This document shows, in pieces, positions 27,775-36,970 of a stretch of DNA of 64,000 nucleotides. Within the stretch, counting starts at the first letter, position 1. Every line of letters starts with the position of its first letter. The stretch is taken from positions 1,546,501 to 1,610,500 of the forward strand of contig NZ_CP072309.1 in the NCBI RefSeq assembly GCF_017726655.1. Direction: 5' to 3'. The notes beneath the pieces were generated by a model that saw only the letters and a program-made list of their open reading frames with translations, was not told the DNA's origin and did not search any database. This stretch comes from Agrobacterium tumefaciens (lineage in GTDB: Bacteria > Pseudomonadota > Alphaproteobacteria > Rhizobiales > Rhizobiaceae). The position numbers and the translations under genes were made by a program.

Positions 27775-28548
27775 TCATCTACCGCCGTCATAGCCGCGTT
27801 CGATTTGCGACAACCCCGCCGTTTGCGACGTATTCTTGAACTGCGCCGCCCTCGGTGGAACAATCGTTCGGTCAAACAGGGGAACGCCCCGCCTGCGCAT
27901 GAAAATCACCAAGATCGCGCCCGCCAAAATGCCGCCGACATGCGCACCCCAGGAAACGTTTTCCTCGAGCCCGAGCGCCAGCATCAGGAACTGCTGGCCA
28001 ATCCATAGCGCCAGCGGAATGAAAGCGGGCAGGGGAAGCGGAATGCGCATGAAGACGAGCACCCACACGCGAACCTTGGGATGGAGCAGAAAATAGGCCG
28101 CAACCACTCCGGACACCGCGCCTGAAGCGCCGATCAGCGGTCCCTCCGAGGTGGGAGCCACTAGGCCGTGAAACAGCGCTCCCGCGACCGCGCAGAGGAT
28201 ATAGAAGATCAGGAAGCGGAAATGGCCGAGCGCATCCTCGACATTGTCGCCGAACACCCAGAGAAACAGCATGTTTCCGGCAAGATGCCAGAAGTCGAGG
28301 TGAAGAAACGAATAGGTGATGACGGTGAGATCGTCAGGCACCACCTGTAGCGCCGGTTCCAGATAGGCATAATCGAACACGACCGCGGGGATGAAGCCGA
28401 GGCCGAGCGCCGCCGCATTGGCCTCAGTATCGCTGGCAAGAACGCCAGTAAACAGCCAGACGAGAATATTCACCACGATCAGGCCGATTGTAACATATTG
28501 CAGCCGGATATGTTTGAGGGAGTTCGCATCGTGCAGCGGTATGAACAT
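27775..28548 (-). CDS. Rhomboid-family intramembrane serine protease
   Basis: This 257-residue protein has six predicted membrane helices. The catalytic dyad is Ser142 in LIGASGAVSG and His203 in WGAHVGGILAG, and the HLDFWHLAGNMLFL block (about 83-96) gives the usual helix-2 histidines. Rhomboids cleave membrane proteins within the bilayer; the substrate is unknown. The C-terminal 50 residues are a soluble basic tail. It follows the adenosyltransferase gene by about 30 bp. Confidence 0.9.
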   Translation of the reverse strand: MFIPLHDANSLKHIRLQYVTIGLIVVNILVWLFTGVLASDTEANAAALGLGFIPAVVFDYAYLEPALQVVPDDLTVITYSFLHLDFWHLAGNMLFLWVFGDNVEDALGHFRFLIFYILCAVAGALFHGLVAPTSEGPLIGASGAVSGVVAAYFLLHPKVRVWVLVFMRIPLPLPAFIPLALWIGQQFLMLALGLEENVSWGAHVGGILAGAILVIFMRRRGVPLFDRTIVPPRAAQFKNTSQTAGLSQIERGYDGGR

Positions 28549-28579
28549 GGAACGCCCTCATTAGCGCGATTGATGCGAT

Positions 28580-29158
28580 CTAGCGGTTCTTGCCTGGAAC
28601 CCACAAAATGTCGGCCCGGCCCGCATCATTGGCGAAGCGGGCGGCCACGAAAAGGAAATCCGACAGGCGGTTTGCATATTTGATGGCCGCCGGACTGACG
28701 ATTTCACTCTCGGCAACGGAAAGCTCCACCATCAACCTTTCCGCCCGCCGGCAGATTGTCCGCGCCATGTGCAGATTGGCTGCTGCCGCGCTGCCGCCCG
28801 GCAGGACAAAGGAGGTAAGCGGCTCAAGAGAGGCGTTGAGTTCGTCGATTTCGGTCTCCAGTCGGGTGACCTGGCTCTCGACGATGCGCAGCGGCTCATA
28901 GGAGAGTGGCTCGCCATCGTCGGGCGTGGCTAGATCGGCGCCGAGATCGAAGAGATCGTTCTGAATTCGAAAAAGCATCGCATCGAGCGTATCCATGCCG
29001 GCCGTGTGAAGCCGCGCGACGCCGATAGCCGAATTGGTCTCGTCGACGGTGCCATAGGCCTCGACGCGTAGATCGTGCTTCAGACGGCGCGGGCCGGAAA
29101 CCAGTGCGGTCGTGCCCTTGTCGCCGGTGCGGGTATAAATCTTGTTCAGCTTGACCAT
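28580..29158 (-). CDS. pduO: Cob(I)alamin adenosyltransferase, PduO type
   Basis: This cytoplasmic enzyme transfers the adenosyl group of ATP to cob(I)alamin to form adenosylcobalamin. The 192-residue protein has the ATP-binding N-terminus YTRTGDKGTTAL (8-19), the YGTVDETNSAIG block (35-46) and the RTICRRAERLMVEL helix, all typical of the PduO/MMAB family. Its start is 1 bp after the preceding gene. The methylmalonyl-CoA mutase encoded 10 kb away needs this cofactor. Confidence 0.92.
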   Translation of the reverse strand: MVKLNKIYTRTGDKGTTALVSGPRRLKHDLRVEAYGTVDETNSAIGVARLHTAGMDTLDAMLFRIQNDLFDLGADLATPDDGEPLSYEPLRIVESQVTRLETEIDELNASLEPLTSFVLPGGSAAAANLHMARTICRRAERLMVELSVAESEIVSPAAIKYANRLSDFLFVAARFANDAGRADILWVPGKNR

Positions 29159-29159
29159 G

Positions 29160-29357
29160 TCAGCGGCCGCCGCCGGTCAGCCAGAGGGTGAGCATGATCA
29201 GCACGATGGCGATGGCCTGCAACAACAGGCGAAGCTGCATCAGCTTGTTTGAGCGGTTGGCGTCCTGCCCTTTCAGCATATTGAAGAGGCCGCGTATCAA
29301 CACGATGACAACGAGGCCCATGACGATAAGGGCCAGAACGGTGGTGAAGCCGGACAT
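29160..29357 (-). CDS. Twin-transmembrane protein, HIG1-domain type
   Basis: This 65-residue protein consists of two membrane helices (about 5-26 and 42-61) joined by the polar loop LKGQDANRSNKLMQLRLLLQ. This is the HIG1/RCF1-like layout seen in short alphaproteobacterial proteins, whose mitochondrial relatives associate with cytochrome c oxidase. It is 17 bp after the SDR gene and 1 bp before the adenosyltransferase. A respiratory role is inferred from the family only. Confidence 0.75.
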   Translation of the reverse strand: MSGFTTVLALIVMGLVVIVLIRGLFNMLKGQDANRSNKLMQLRLLLQAIAIVLIMLTLWLTGGGR

Positions 29358-29374
29358 TTAGGGGATACTCCTCC

Positions 29375-30208
29375 TCAATCGAATCTCCGCAACAGACGAT
29401 AGAAAAGTCCGGCAGGCAAGAGCCGTTTCAGGATAAGACCCTGTTTGGCTGGAACAGTAACGGGATAATGCGGTCTCGGCTTTGCCGCCGTCAGGGCATG
29501 TTTCAGCACCGCATAGACAGCATCGGGGCCGAGTTTGTGGCGGTTGACTGGGCCGGAGCCATCCATGCGGGCGAGTTGCCGTTTATATTCCGCGGCATGA
29601 GCCGAGTTTTCGAGATCGATATGTTGCCTGACGTGGGCAAGCGCCGTCGCCGTGAATTTTGAGGTGATCGGTCCAGGTTCGATGAGACTCACGTGAATGC
29701 CGCTGCCCTCAAGCTCCATGCGCAGCGTCACACCCAGCCCTTCGATTGCGAATTTCGATGCCGTGTAAGCGCCCCGATAGCGATAAGGAACGAGGCCCAG
29801 AATAGAAGAGCAATGCACGATGCGACCCACACCCCTGTCGCGCATGAAGGGTATGACCCGCCGTGTCAGATCGTGCCAGCCGAAGACATTGGTTTCGAAC
29901 TGCGCGCGTAACGCTTCGACAGGCAAATCCTCCACCGCCCCCGGCTGGCCATAAGCGCCATTGTTGAAGAGCGCATCAATCCGGCCGCCGGTTCGGGTTG
30001 CGACGGTTTCGACCAAGGCAGCGATGGTTTCGGGTTTTGTGTAATCCATGATCAGGGCCTCGACGCCCTGATTTTCAAGCGCCGCCATGTCGCCGATGCG
30101 CCGCACGGTGGCGAAGACGCGCCAGCCGTCCCGTTGCAGCGCGCTGGCGCAATAGGCGCCGATGCCAGAGGAACAGCCGGTGATGATGATGACCGGTTTT
30201 TCAGACAT
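29375..30208 (-). CDS. Short-chain dehydrogenase/reductase of unknown substrate
   Basis: This 277-residue cytoplasmic protein is a classical SDR: TGCSSGIG (10-17) binds the nucleotide, NNGAYG (82-87) stabilises the fold, and SSI, Tyr148 and Lys152 (YTASK) form the active site. ATVRR after the second strand suggests preference for NADP(H). It resembles the family often annotated as retinol or 17-beta-type dehydrogenases, but the substrate cannot be read from sequence. It leads the gene string that runs to rhomboid. Confidence 0.88.
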   Translation of the reverse strand: MSEKPVIIITGCSSGIGAYCASALQRDGWRVFATVRRIGDMAALENQGVEALIMDYTKPETIAALVETVATRTGGRIDALFNNGAYGQPGAVEDLPVEALRAQFETNVFGWHDLTRRVIPFMRDRGVGRIVHCSSILGLVPYRYRGAYTASKFAIEGLGVTLRMELEGSGIHVSLIEPGPITSKFTATALAHVRQHIDLENSAHAAEYKRQLARMDGSGPVNRHKLGPDAVYAVLKHALTAAKPRPHYPVTVPAKQGLILKRLLPAGLFYRLLRRFD

Positions 30209-30384
30209 GGCCGCTCCGCTGCTGGTTTTTTGCCCCGGACATCTCCTGGGCAGACGAGATTAAATTGCGCAAAATCCTTTTCAGTGACGGAACCGAAAGC
30301 CGGGCTTGCGCGCTGTACAAAACGAAGCTGATTTCCCATATTCAGCGCGAAGTTACAAATGAAATGCCGATGAATGGAGGTGAC

Positions 30385-31302
30385 ATGGTTGCCGCAGTGC
30401 GCCTGGCAGGCAAGGTTGCCTTCGATGCCTATTCCCATTTTGCCGAGGATGACGGCTGGGCGATGGCGAGCCACATGGCGCTCTCCATTCTGCTGGCCCT
30501 GTTTCCGTTTCTCATCTTCGGCACGGCGCTCGCCGGTTTTCTCGGCGCCGACCAGTTTTCCGAAACGGCGGTACATCTCATTTTCGATACCTGGCCAGCC
30601 GCCATTGCGGGACCGCTTGCCGCGCAGGTGCAGCAGGTTCTGACCATTCCCCGTGGCGGGCTGTTGACAATTTCGGTTTTGGCGGCCGCTTATTTTGCGT
30701 CCAACGGCGTTGAGGCGTTGCGAATTTCGCTGAACCGCGCCTATCGTGTCACCGAGACGCGCTGGTGGTATGTGACCCGCCTGCTCAGCCTTCTCTATGT
30801 TTTGATCGCGGTCGTGGTCTTTGCCGGCATCAGCATCGTTCTCGTTGCGGTGCCTGTCGCCGCATCCTTTGCCGAAGCGCGGTTCCCGTGGCTGACAGAT
30901 CTGCTGAACACGGTCTCCAGCCTTGGTCTCTACGGCACGATCGTGGTGCTTACCGCCGGCCTCGTGGCGGCTCACCTGTGGCTGCCCGCCGGCAAGCGGC
31001 GCATCTGGGATGTCTGGCCGGGCGTGCTGCTGACCCTGCTTTTCTGGGTCATCGGTGCAGCGATCTTCGCCTATTACCTCTCCACCTTCGCCAATTATGC
31101 CGCCACCTATGCCGGGCTTGCGTCTGTGATGGTGGTTCTGGTCTTCCTTTACATGGTCGGCGTCATCTTCATGCTGGGCGCGGAGGTGAATGCCGCCCTG
31201 ATGAAATACAAGGTCCGTCAAATTATCCGACGCAATATCGGCAGCAATGGCATACGCCGGGAGCGGGCGTTAGACGAGGCCGACAATCCGGCGGATATCT
31301 GA
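30385..31302 (+). CDS. YihY/BrkB-family inner-membrane protein
   Basis: This 305-residue protein has six predicted membrane helices and the family N-terminus AFDAYSHFAEDDGWAMASHMALS. Later blocks YFASNGVEALRISLNRAYRV and FFASNY-like FANYAATYAGLASVMVVLVFLYMVGVIFMLGAEVNA are typical of YihY (UPF0761). The ATG at 30385 is chosen for its GGAGG ribosome-binding site at 30376-30380. Function in the family is unsettled. Its last 33 bp overlap the convergent gluQ gene. Confidence 0.88.
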   Translation: MVAAVRLAGKVAFDAYSHFAEDDGWAMASHMALSILLALFPFLIFGTALAGFLGADQFSETAVHLIFDTWPAAIAGPLAAQVQQVLTIPRGGLLTISVLAAAYFASNGVEALRISLNRAYRVTETRWWYVTRLLSLLYVLIAVVVFAGISIVLVAVPVAASFAEARFPWLTDLLNTVSSLGLYGTIVVLTAGLVAAHLWLPAGKRRIWDVWPGVLLTLLFWVIGAAIFAYYLSTFANYAATYAGLASVMVVLVFLYMVGVIFMLGAEVNAALMKYKVRQIIRRNIGSNGIRRERALDEADNPADI

Positions 31303-32169
31303 AGGCGTTGCCCCTTCGGCACGAAGGGCAGAAAGGCCGGTGCTGCCCTCGCTTTTCGAAAGCTTGCGCCCATCTGTGCCAAGAATCAGCCTGTGATGAT
31401 GATAGGCAGGCTGCGGCAAATCCAGCAGTTGCTGCAGAAGCCGATGGATCGCGGTCGAATGGAAGAGATCCATGCCGCGCACCACATGGGTAATACCCTG
31501 TAGCGCATCGTCGACGACAACGGAGAGATGATAGCTGGAGGGCGCATCGGAACGTGACAGCACGACATCGCCCCAGAGCGCGGGCCGAGCCTCGATCAGT
31601 CCCGTCTCGCCATCGCCGCCTTCCTGCCAGAAAAGGGGACTCGCAGTGGTACGGATCGCCTTTTCCATGTCGAGGCGCCATGCGTGCGGCCTGCCAGAGG
31701 CTAGCAGAGCTTCCCGCTCGGCTCTTGGTCTCTGCCTGTCGATATCAGGGTAAAGTGGTGCGCCATCGGGATCACGCGGCCACAAATTGCCCTCCGCTTC
31801 GAGGGCGCGGACGAGGGCTTTGGTTTCGCCACGGCTCAAGAAGGCGGGATAGACAAGATCGGCCTTGATCAGCCTGTCCAGAGACGCGCGGTATTCATCG
31901 AAATGCTGTGATTGCCGCCGGACCGGTTCTTCCCAGTCGAGGCCTAGCCAGCCGAGGTCATCATAGATCGCCTGTTCCAGCTCCGGCGTGCAGCGAGTCT
32001 GGTCGATATCCTCAATGCGCAAAAGAAAGCGGCCGTCATTATTCCGCGCCATGTCATGGTTCAGGAAAGCGGAGAGCGCATGGCCGAGGTGCAGTCGGCC
32101 GTTGGAGCTGGGCGCGAAACGGTAAACCGGTTTTTGACGGCGAGGCGAAGGCATGGTTTCTTTTGCCAT
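31270..32169 (-). CDS. gluQ: Glutamyl-Q tRNA(Asp) synthetase
   Basis: This enzyme attaches glutamate to queuosine in the anticodon loop of tRNA(Asp). The 299-residue protein is a truncated glutamyl-tRNA synthetase: it keeps the HLGHA form of the HIGH motif (residues 27-31), the IEDIDQTRC block and the KLSKS form of KMSKS, but lacks the anticodon-binding C-terminal domain. It overlaps the end of the YihY gene by 33 bp on the opposite strand and is divergent from the glycosylase gene by 39 bp. Confidence 0.9.
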   Translation of the reverse strand: MAKETMPSPRRQKPVYRFAPSSNGRLHLGHALSAFLNHDMARNNDGRFLLRIEDIDQTRCTPELEQAIYDDLGWLGLDWEEPVRRQSQHFDEYRASLDRLIKADLVYPAFLSRGETKALVRALEAEGNLWPRDPDGAPLYPDIDRQRPRAEREALLASGRPHAWRLDMEKAIRTTASPLFWQEGGDGETGLIEARPALWGDVVLSRSDAPSSYHLSVVVDDALQGITHVVRGMDLFHSTAIHRLLQQLLDLPQPAYHHHRLILGTDGRKLSKSEGSTGLSALRAEGATPSDIRRIVGLV

Positions 32170-32208
32170 GTTTTAATGCTCCCCGCCAGCGGGCTGGCGG
32201 CGAATGGA

Positions 32209-32865
32209 ATGACCGATATGAAAATCATCACCGGGATGGACGATATCAACGAAGGGCTGGAACATCTCGCTCTCCTTGATCCGGCGCTGCGCCCCGTCAT
32301 TGAAATAGCCGGTCCGCTGGAACTGCGCATTCACGAGCCCGGCTTTGCCGGCCTTGCTCACATCGTTGTCTCGCAGATGGTGTCGCGCGCCAGCGCCAAT
32401 GCCATCTGGGCGAGAATCATCGCCGGCACCGGCGGCGCGGTCACGGCGCAGAGTTATCTGGCCGCGCCCGAGGAATTGCGCGCCACCTTCGGCCTGTCGC
32501 GCGCCAAGGCGACGACACTGGAAGGGCTGGCCCGCGCCGTCGCCGAAGGAAAGGTCGATCTTGATGGCGTGGTGCGCAAGGAGGGGAGTGCCGCCCTCTC
32601 CGAACTCGTGGCGCTTCGTGGCATAGGCCCGTGGACGGCGGAGGTCTATCTGATGTTCTGCGGCGGGCACCCGGATATCTTTCCGGTGGGGGATGTGGCG
32701 TTGCGATCGGCGGTGGCGCATGCGCTTGATCTCGAGGTAAGGCCGGAAGCGAAGTGGCTGGCGGAGCGCGCAACTCTCTGGTCACCATGGCGTTCTGTCG
32801 CCGCCCGGTTGTTCTGGGGCTATTATGCCAACATCATGCGGCGCGCCATGGCACCTTTGCCGTGA
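32209..32865 (+). CDS. DNA-3-methyladenine glycosylase II, AlkA-like
   Basis: This base-excision repair glycosylase removes alkylated purines. The 218-residue protein is an HhH-GPD fold, with the hairpin LRGIGPWTAEVYLM (136-149) and the catalytic Asp162 in FPVGDVAL. It lacks the Ada-like N-terminal domain of Escherichia coli AlkA and is close to the short rhizobial form. No iron-sulfur cluster cysteines are present. ATG at 32209 is the best placed; a few upstream codons overlap the divergent gluQ promoter region. Confidence 0.88.
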   Translation: MTDMKIITGMDDINEGLEHLALLDPALRPVIEIAGPLELRIHEPGFAGLAHIVVSQMVSRASANAIWARIIAGTGGAVTAQSYLAAPEELRATFGLSRAKATTLEGLARAVAEGKVDLDGVVRKEGSAALSELVALRGIGPWTAEVYLMFCGGHPDIFPVGDVALRSAVAHALDLEVRPEAKWLAERATLWSPWRSVAARLFWGYYANIMRRAMAPLP

Positions 32866-32880
32866 CTGGCCGCGTGAGCC

Positions 32881-34299
32881 CTAAAAGTCCGCGATCCGAT
32901 AGGGTAGAGCACCGCGCGATAGATGATCGAACTGCAATTTTCGTTTCAGCGGCGGCACGGCGCGCTGCACGCAATCCACCCTTTCGCACACGCGACAGGA
33001 AATGCCGATCGGTTTGAAGGACGCCGCATTGCCGAGATCGAGCGTATCGGCGTAAACGAAGTTCTGCGCGTGGGAAATTTCGCAGCCAAGCGCGATGGCG
33101 TAACGCGGCCTTTCCGTATTGAAACCGGCGGCGGCCTTCTCGATCTGCGTTGCGATGGAAAGATAGCGCACGCCGTCAGGCGTTTCCGCCAGCTGCCGCA
33201 CGATCCTGTCGGAGCTTTCGAAAGCCTGATGGATATTCCACAGCGGACAGGCCGCGCCAAAACGGGCAAATTGCAGCCGCGTGGCGCTGTGGCGTTTGGT
33301 GATATTGCCGGCGCGGTCGATTTTGGCGAAAAAGATCGGTACGCCTTTCATACCCGGCCGTTGCAAGGTGCTCAGGCGGTGGGCCACCTGTTCAAGGCTC
33401 GCGCCGAAACGCACGGCGAGAAGTTCGAGATCGTGGCGTAGCTCCTGCGCCGCCCGGTGAAACTGCCCATAGGGCAGGATGAGGGCTGCCGCAAAATAGT
33501 TGTGCAGTCCGATCCGACAGATTTCGGCCGCTTCCGTGTCGCGAAAACCGGCCCCGGCCAGCACCCTGTCCACCGTCGCGCCGGCGTGAAGCTGGGCGAT
33601 CTGTAACGCAAGCTGAAAACAGCGGGTGGACGCGGCCATGTAGGAGCTGAGGGCGAGCGTTTTGCCGACAGGATCGAAATGCCGGATCAACCCGCCTGCC
33701 GCCTCGGTTCTTGTGATATGGATGCCGTAACGGTTCCTGAGATGCGCTGCCAGAATGCTGTCGGTCCCGCCTCCCTCGATCTCCAGTTCCTGCGCCAGCT
33801 CCTCGGCCAGAAGATCGATCTCGGCAACGTAATTGTCGACGAAGTGGAAGAAGTCTCGCACCTCCTCATAGGGAGTTCTTTCCACCTGTGCCGTTCCGCG
33901 ACCCAGCCGGTCATCCAGCTGCACCAGTTGCTCGCTGTTTTGCCGATAGGCCTGATGGGCGCGCAGCAGCGCATGGGCAAAGCCCGGTGCATTCTGGGCA
34001 ATCAGCTTCAACTCCTGAAGCCCAGGCTCGTAATTCAGGAACAGTGGGTCTTTCAGCGCCTCGCGCAGGGCGGAAACCAGCCGGTCGCTTTCGCCCGTCG
34101 CCAGTTCCGCCATGTCAAGCTGGAATTTTTCCACCAGCGTCACAAGAACGCTGGCCGAAACGGGGCGCTGGTTGTTTTCGATCTGGTTCAGGTAACTTGC
34201 GGAGATGCCCAGCCGTTCGGCAAATTGCGCCTGCGTGGCGCGGACATTTTCGCGAAGGCCGCGCACCTTGCGGCCGATGAAGAGCTTTTCTGTCGCCAT
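32881..34299 (-). CDS. scfR: Short-chain fatty acyl regulator (ScfR/PccR/RamB family)
   Basis: This 472-residue regulator has an XRE helix-turn-helix (KVRGLRENVRATQAQFAERLGISASYLNQIENNQRPVS, split across residues 10-48), a central IrrE/ImmA-like domain and the C-terminal cysteine block CRVCERVDCVQRAVPP (about 448-463) that defines the family. In Rhodobacter sphaeroides the homologue PccR senses propionyl-CoA-related signals and controls pccB. It is divergent from pccB here, with three TTGCAA boxes between them. The ATG at 34299 (MATEKLFIG) is preferred to an upstream start inside the operator. Confidence 0.92.
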   Translation of the reverse strand: MATEKLFIGRKVRGLRENVRATQAQFAERLGISASYLNQIENNQRPVSASVLVTLVEKFQLDMAELATGESDRLVSALREALKDPLFLNYEPGLQELKLIAQNAPGFAHALLRAHQAYRQNSEQLVQLDDRLGRGTAQVERTPYEEVRDFFHFVDNYVAEIDLLAEELAQELEIEGGGTDSILAAHLRNRYGIHITRTEAAGGLIRHFDPVGKTLALSSYMAASTRCFQLALQIAQLHAGATVDRVLAGAGFRDTEAAEICRIGLHNYFAAALILPYGQFHRAAQELRHDLELLAVRFGASLEQVAHRLSTLQRPGMKGVPIFFAKIDRAGNITKRHSATRLQFARFGAACPLWNIHQAFESSDRIVRQLAETPDGVRYLSIATQIEKAAAGFNTERPRYAIALGCEISHAQNFVYADTLDLGNAASFKPIGISCRVCERVDCVQRAVPPLKRKLQFDHLSRGALPYRIADF

Positions 34300-34300
34300 G

Positions 34301-34331
34301 TTGCAACTTTGCAAAATTAAATATTGCAAAT
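34301..34331. promoter_or_regulatory. ScfR/PccR boxes in the scfR-pccB intergenic region
   Basis: Three TTGCAA-centred sites lie at 34301-34306, 34308-34315 (TTTGCAAA) and 34323-34330 (ATTGCAAA). PccR of Rhodobacter sphaeroides recognises paired TTTGCAAA motifs. The first box touches the scfR start codon, so autoregulation is likely. Confidence 0.75.
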
Positions 34332-34417
34332 ATTTATGGCACGCATACGCGCACGATCAAGGCTTCTAGGCGAATGTTTTCTAAGCTATTGATTTTGGGG
34401 AAACGCACGGAGGAAAC

Positions 34418-35950
34418 ATGCCCGGCATTCTGGAGCAATTGGAAACGCGGCGACAAGAGGCGCGGCTCGGCGGCGGCGTCAAGCGCATCGATGCGCAGCA
34501 TGCCAAGGGCAAGCTGACGGCGCGCGAGCGCATCGACGTGCTGCTCGATGAAGGTTCCTTCGAAGAATACGACATGTATGTCACCCACCGGGCGGTGGAT
34601 TTCGGCATGGCGGAGCAGAAGGTGGCGGGAGACGGCGTCGTGACCGGCTGGGGCACCATCAATGGCCGGCAGGTCTATGTGTTTTCGCAGGATTTTACCG
34701 TGCTCGGCGGCTCGCTCTCGGAAACCCACGCCCAGAAAATCTGCAAGATCATGGATATGGCGGTCCGTAACGGCGCGCCCGTTATCGGCCTCAACGACAG
34801 CGGCGGCGCGCGCATTCAGGAGGGCGTGGCATCGCTTGGCGGTTATGCCGATGTCTTCAAACGAAATGTTGTCGCCTCCGGCGTCGTGCCGCAGATCTCC
34901 GTCATCATGGGGCCATGTGCGGGCGGTGCGGTTTATTCGCCGGCCATGACCGATTTCATCTTCATGGTGCGCGACACCTCGTACATGTTCGTGACGGGGC
35001 CGGATGTGGTGAAGACGGTGACGAACGAGATCGTCACGGCCGAAGAACTGGGCGGAGCCTCCACCCACACCAAAAAATCCTCTGTCGCCGATGGCGCTTA
35101 CGAAAACGACATCGAGACGCTGGAACATGTGCGGCTGCTGTTCGATTTCCTGCCACTCAACAATCGCGAAAAGCCGCCGGCGCGCCCCTTCCATGATGAC
35201 CCGGCACGGCTGGAAGCTCGGCTGGACACGCTGATCCCCGACAGTTCCAACAAGCCCTATGACATGAAGGAGCTGATCCACGCGCTGGCCGACGAGGGCG
35301 ATTTCTTCGAGTTGCAGGAGGCTTTTGCCCGCAACATCATCACCGGTTTCATCCGTCTCGAAGGCCAGACGGTCGGCGTCGTCGCCAACCAGCCGATGGT
35401 GCTGGCCGGCTGCCTCGATATCGACAGTTCGCGCAAGGCGGCGCGTTTCGTGCGCTTCTGCGACGCCTTCAATATTCCGCTTCTGACTTTGGTGGATGTG
35501 CCCGGTTTCCTGCCCGGTACGGCGCAGGAATATGGCGGCGTCATCAAGCACGGCGCGAAACTTCTCTTCGCCTATTCCGAGGCGACGGTACCGATGGTGA
35601 CGCTGATTACACGCAAGGCCTATGGCGGCGCTTATGACGTGATGGCCTCCAAACATATCGGCGCTGATGTGAATTATGCCTGGCCGACCGCGGAAATCGC
35701 CGTGATGGGAGCGAAGGGGGCGGCGGAAATTCTCTATCGCTCAGAGCTCTCCGATCCAGAAAAGATCGCCGCGCGAACAAGAGAATATGAGGAGCGTTTC
35801 GCCAATCCCTTCGTCGCGGCGGAGCGCGGATTTATCGATGAGGTCATCATGCCGCATTCCTCGCGCCGCCGCATCGCCCGCGCATTTGCGTCGCTGCGCA
35901 ACAAGAACGTCGAAACCCGCTGGAAGAAACACGATACCATTCCGCTCTGA
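34418..35950 (+). CDS. pccB: Propionyl-CoA carboxylase, carboxyltransferase (beta) subunit
   Basis: PccB moves the carboxyl group from biotin on PccA to propionyl-CoA. The 510-residue protein has both halves of the acetyl-CoA carboxyltransferase fold: [22 protein letters not shown] (about 128-149) with the first oxyanion site, and [18 protein letters not shown] with [18 protein letters not shown] in the second half. It is the first gene of the propionate unit and faces scfR. ATG follows GGAGGAAAC. Confidence 0.95.
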   Translation: MPGILEQLETRRQEARLGGGVKRIDAQHAKGKLTARERIDVLLDEGSFEEYDMYVTHRAVDFGMAEQKVAGDGVVTGWGTINGRQVYVFSQDFTVLGGSLSETHAQKICKIMDMAVRNGAPVIGLNDSGGARIQEGVASLGGYADVFKRNVVASGVVPQISVIMGPCAGGAVYSPAMTDFIFMVRDTSYMFVTGPDVVKTVTNEIVTAEELGGASTHTKKSSVADGAYENDIETLEHVRLLFDFLPLNNREKPPARPFHDDPARLEARLDTLIPDSSNKPYDMKELIHALADEGDFFELQEAFARNIITGFIRLEGQTVGVVANQPMVLAGCLDIDSSRKAARFVRFCDAFNIPLLTLVDVPGFLPGTAQEYGGVIKHGAKLLFAYSEATVPMVTLITRKAYGGAYDVMASKHIGADVNYAWPTAEIAVMGAKGAAEILYRSELSDPEKIAARTREYEERFANPFVAAERGFIDEVIMPHSSRRRIARAFASLRNKNVETRWKKHDTIPL

Positions 35951-36052
35951 TCTGCTGAAGGGCTGGAAAAATGCTTCGGCCACCTTACTATATGGATGTT
36001 CAGGCGCCCGGATGTCCGGATGTCCTCCCGAAACGCACAAGGACCCATTTTC

Positions 36053-36949
36053 ATGGCCGAAAATTCCTCCGCAGATAATTTCCCCGCCGGATATGAAGTG
36101 CCCAAGGTCTGGACCTGGGACAAGGGCAATGGCGGCCAGTTCGCCAACATCAACCGCCCGATCGCCGGTCCCACCCATGACAAGGAGTTGCCTGTCGGCA
36201 AACATCCGCTGCAGCTTTATTCGCTGGCGACGCCGAATGGCCAGAAGGTCACCATCATGCTGGAAGAATTGCTGGCTGCCGGCCACAAGGACGCCGAATA
36301 TGATGCTTGGCTGATCAAGATCGGCGAAGGCGACCAGTTCGGTTCCGGGTTTGTTGGCGTCAATCCCAATTCCAAGATCCCGGCGCTGATGGATCATTCG
36401 ACATCTGAGCCGACACGCGTTTTCGAAAGCGGTTCCATCCTCGTTTATCTCGCGGAAAAATTCGGCACCTTCCTGCCGAAGGAGGGCAATGCCCGCACGC
36501 AGGCGCTGAACTGGCTGTTCTGGCAGATGGGATCCGCGCCCTTCCTCGGCGGCGGTTTCGGCCATTTTTATGCCTATGCGCCGATCAAGATCAAATATGC
36601 GATCGACCGTTATGCCATGGAAGTTAAACGCCAGCTCGACGTGCTCGACCGCCACCTCGCTGAAAACCAATATCTCGCCGGCTCCGAATACACGATTGCC
36701 GATATGGCCGTCTGGCCATGGTATGGCAAGATCGCGCTCGGCCAGGCCTACGGCGATGCCGGTGCTTTCCTTGAAGCCGATGGCTACAAGAATGTCATGC
36801 GCTGGACGCTTGAAGTCGGCGAACGCCCGGCGGTAAAACGCGGCGTGATCGTCAACAAGACCTCCGGCGATCCGTCCGAACAATTGCATGAACGCCACGA
36901 TGCCTCCGACTTCGACACGAAGACGCAGGACAAGATCGGCAAGGCGTAA
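36053..36949 (+). CDS. yghU: Glutathione S-transferase, YghU (Nu) class
   Basis: This 298-residue protein is a Nu-class GST, known for disulfide-bond reductase and peroxidase activity with two glutathione molecules per subunit. It has the class-specific N-terminal extension (YEVPKVWTWDKGNGGQFANINRPIAGPTH, in two segments up to residue 42), the thioredoxin-like domain with TPNGQKV and VNPNSKIPAL, and the helical domain with YTIADMAVWPWYG. It sits between pccB and pccA, about 100 bp after pccB. A metabolic link to propionyl-CoA is not established. Confidence 0.9.
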   Translation: MAENSSADNFPAGYEVPKVWTWDKGNGGQFANINRPIAGPTHDKELPVGKHPLQLYSLATPNGQKVTIMLEELLAAGHKDAEYDAWLIKIGEGDQFGSGFVGVNPNSKIPALMDHSTSEPTRVFESGSILVYLAEKFGTFLPKEGNARTQALNWLFWQMGSAPFLGGGFGHFYAYAPIKIKYAIDRYAMEVKRQLDVLDRHLAENQYLAGSEYTIADMAVWPWYGKIALGQAYGDAGAFLEADGYKNVMRWTLEVGERPAVKRGVIVNKTSGDPSEQLHERHDASDFDTKTQDKIGKA

Positions 36950-36970
36950 GAAAAAAGAGAAGGATTAGAG

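Noticed and set aside
30052..31221. Minus-strand frame of 389 codons across the SDR start and the YihY gene
   Set aside because: It is antisense to six membrane helices and lacks any family motif.
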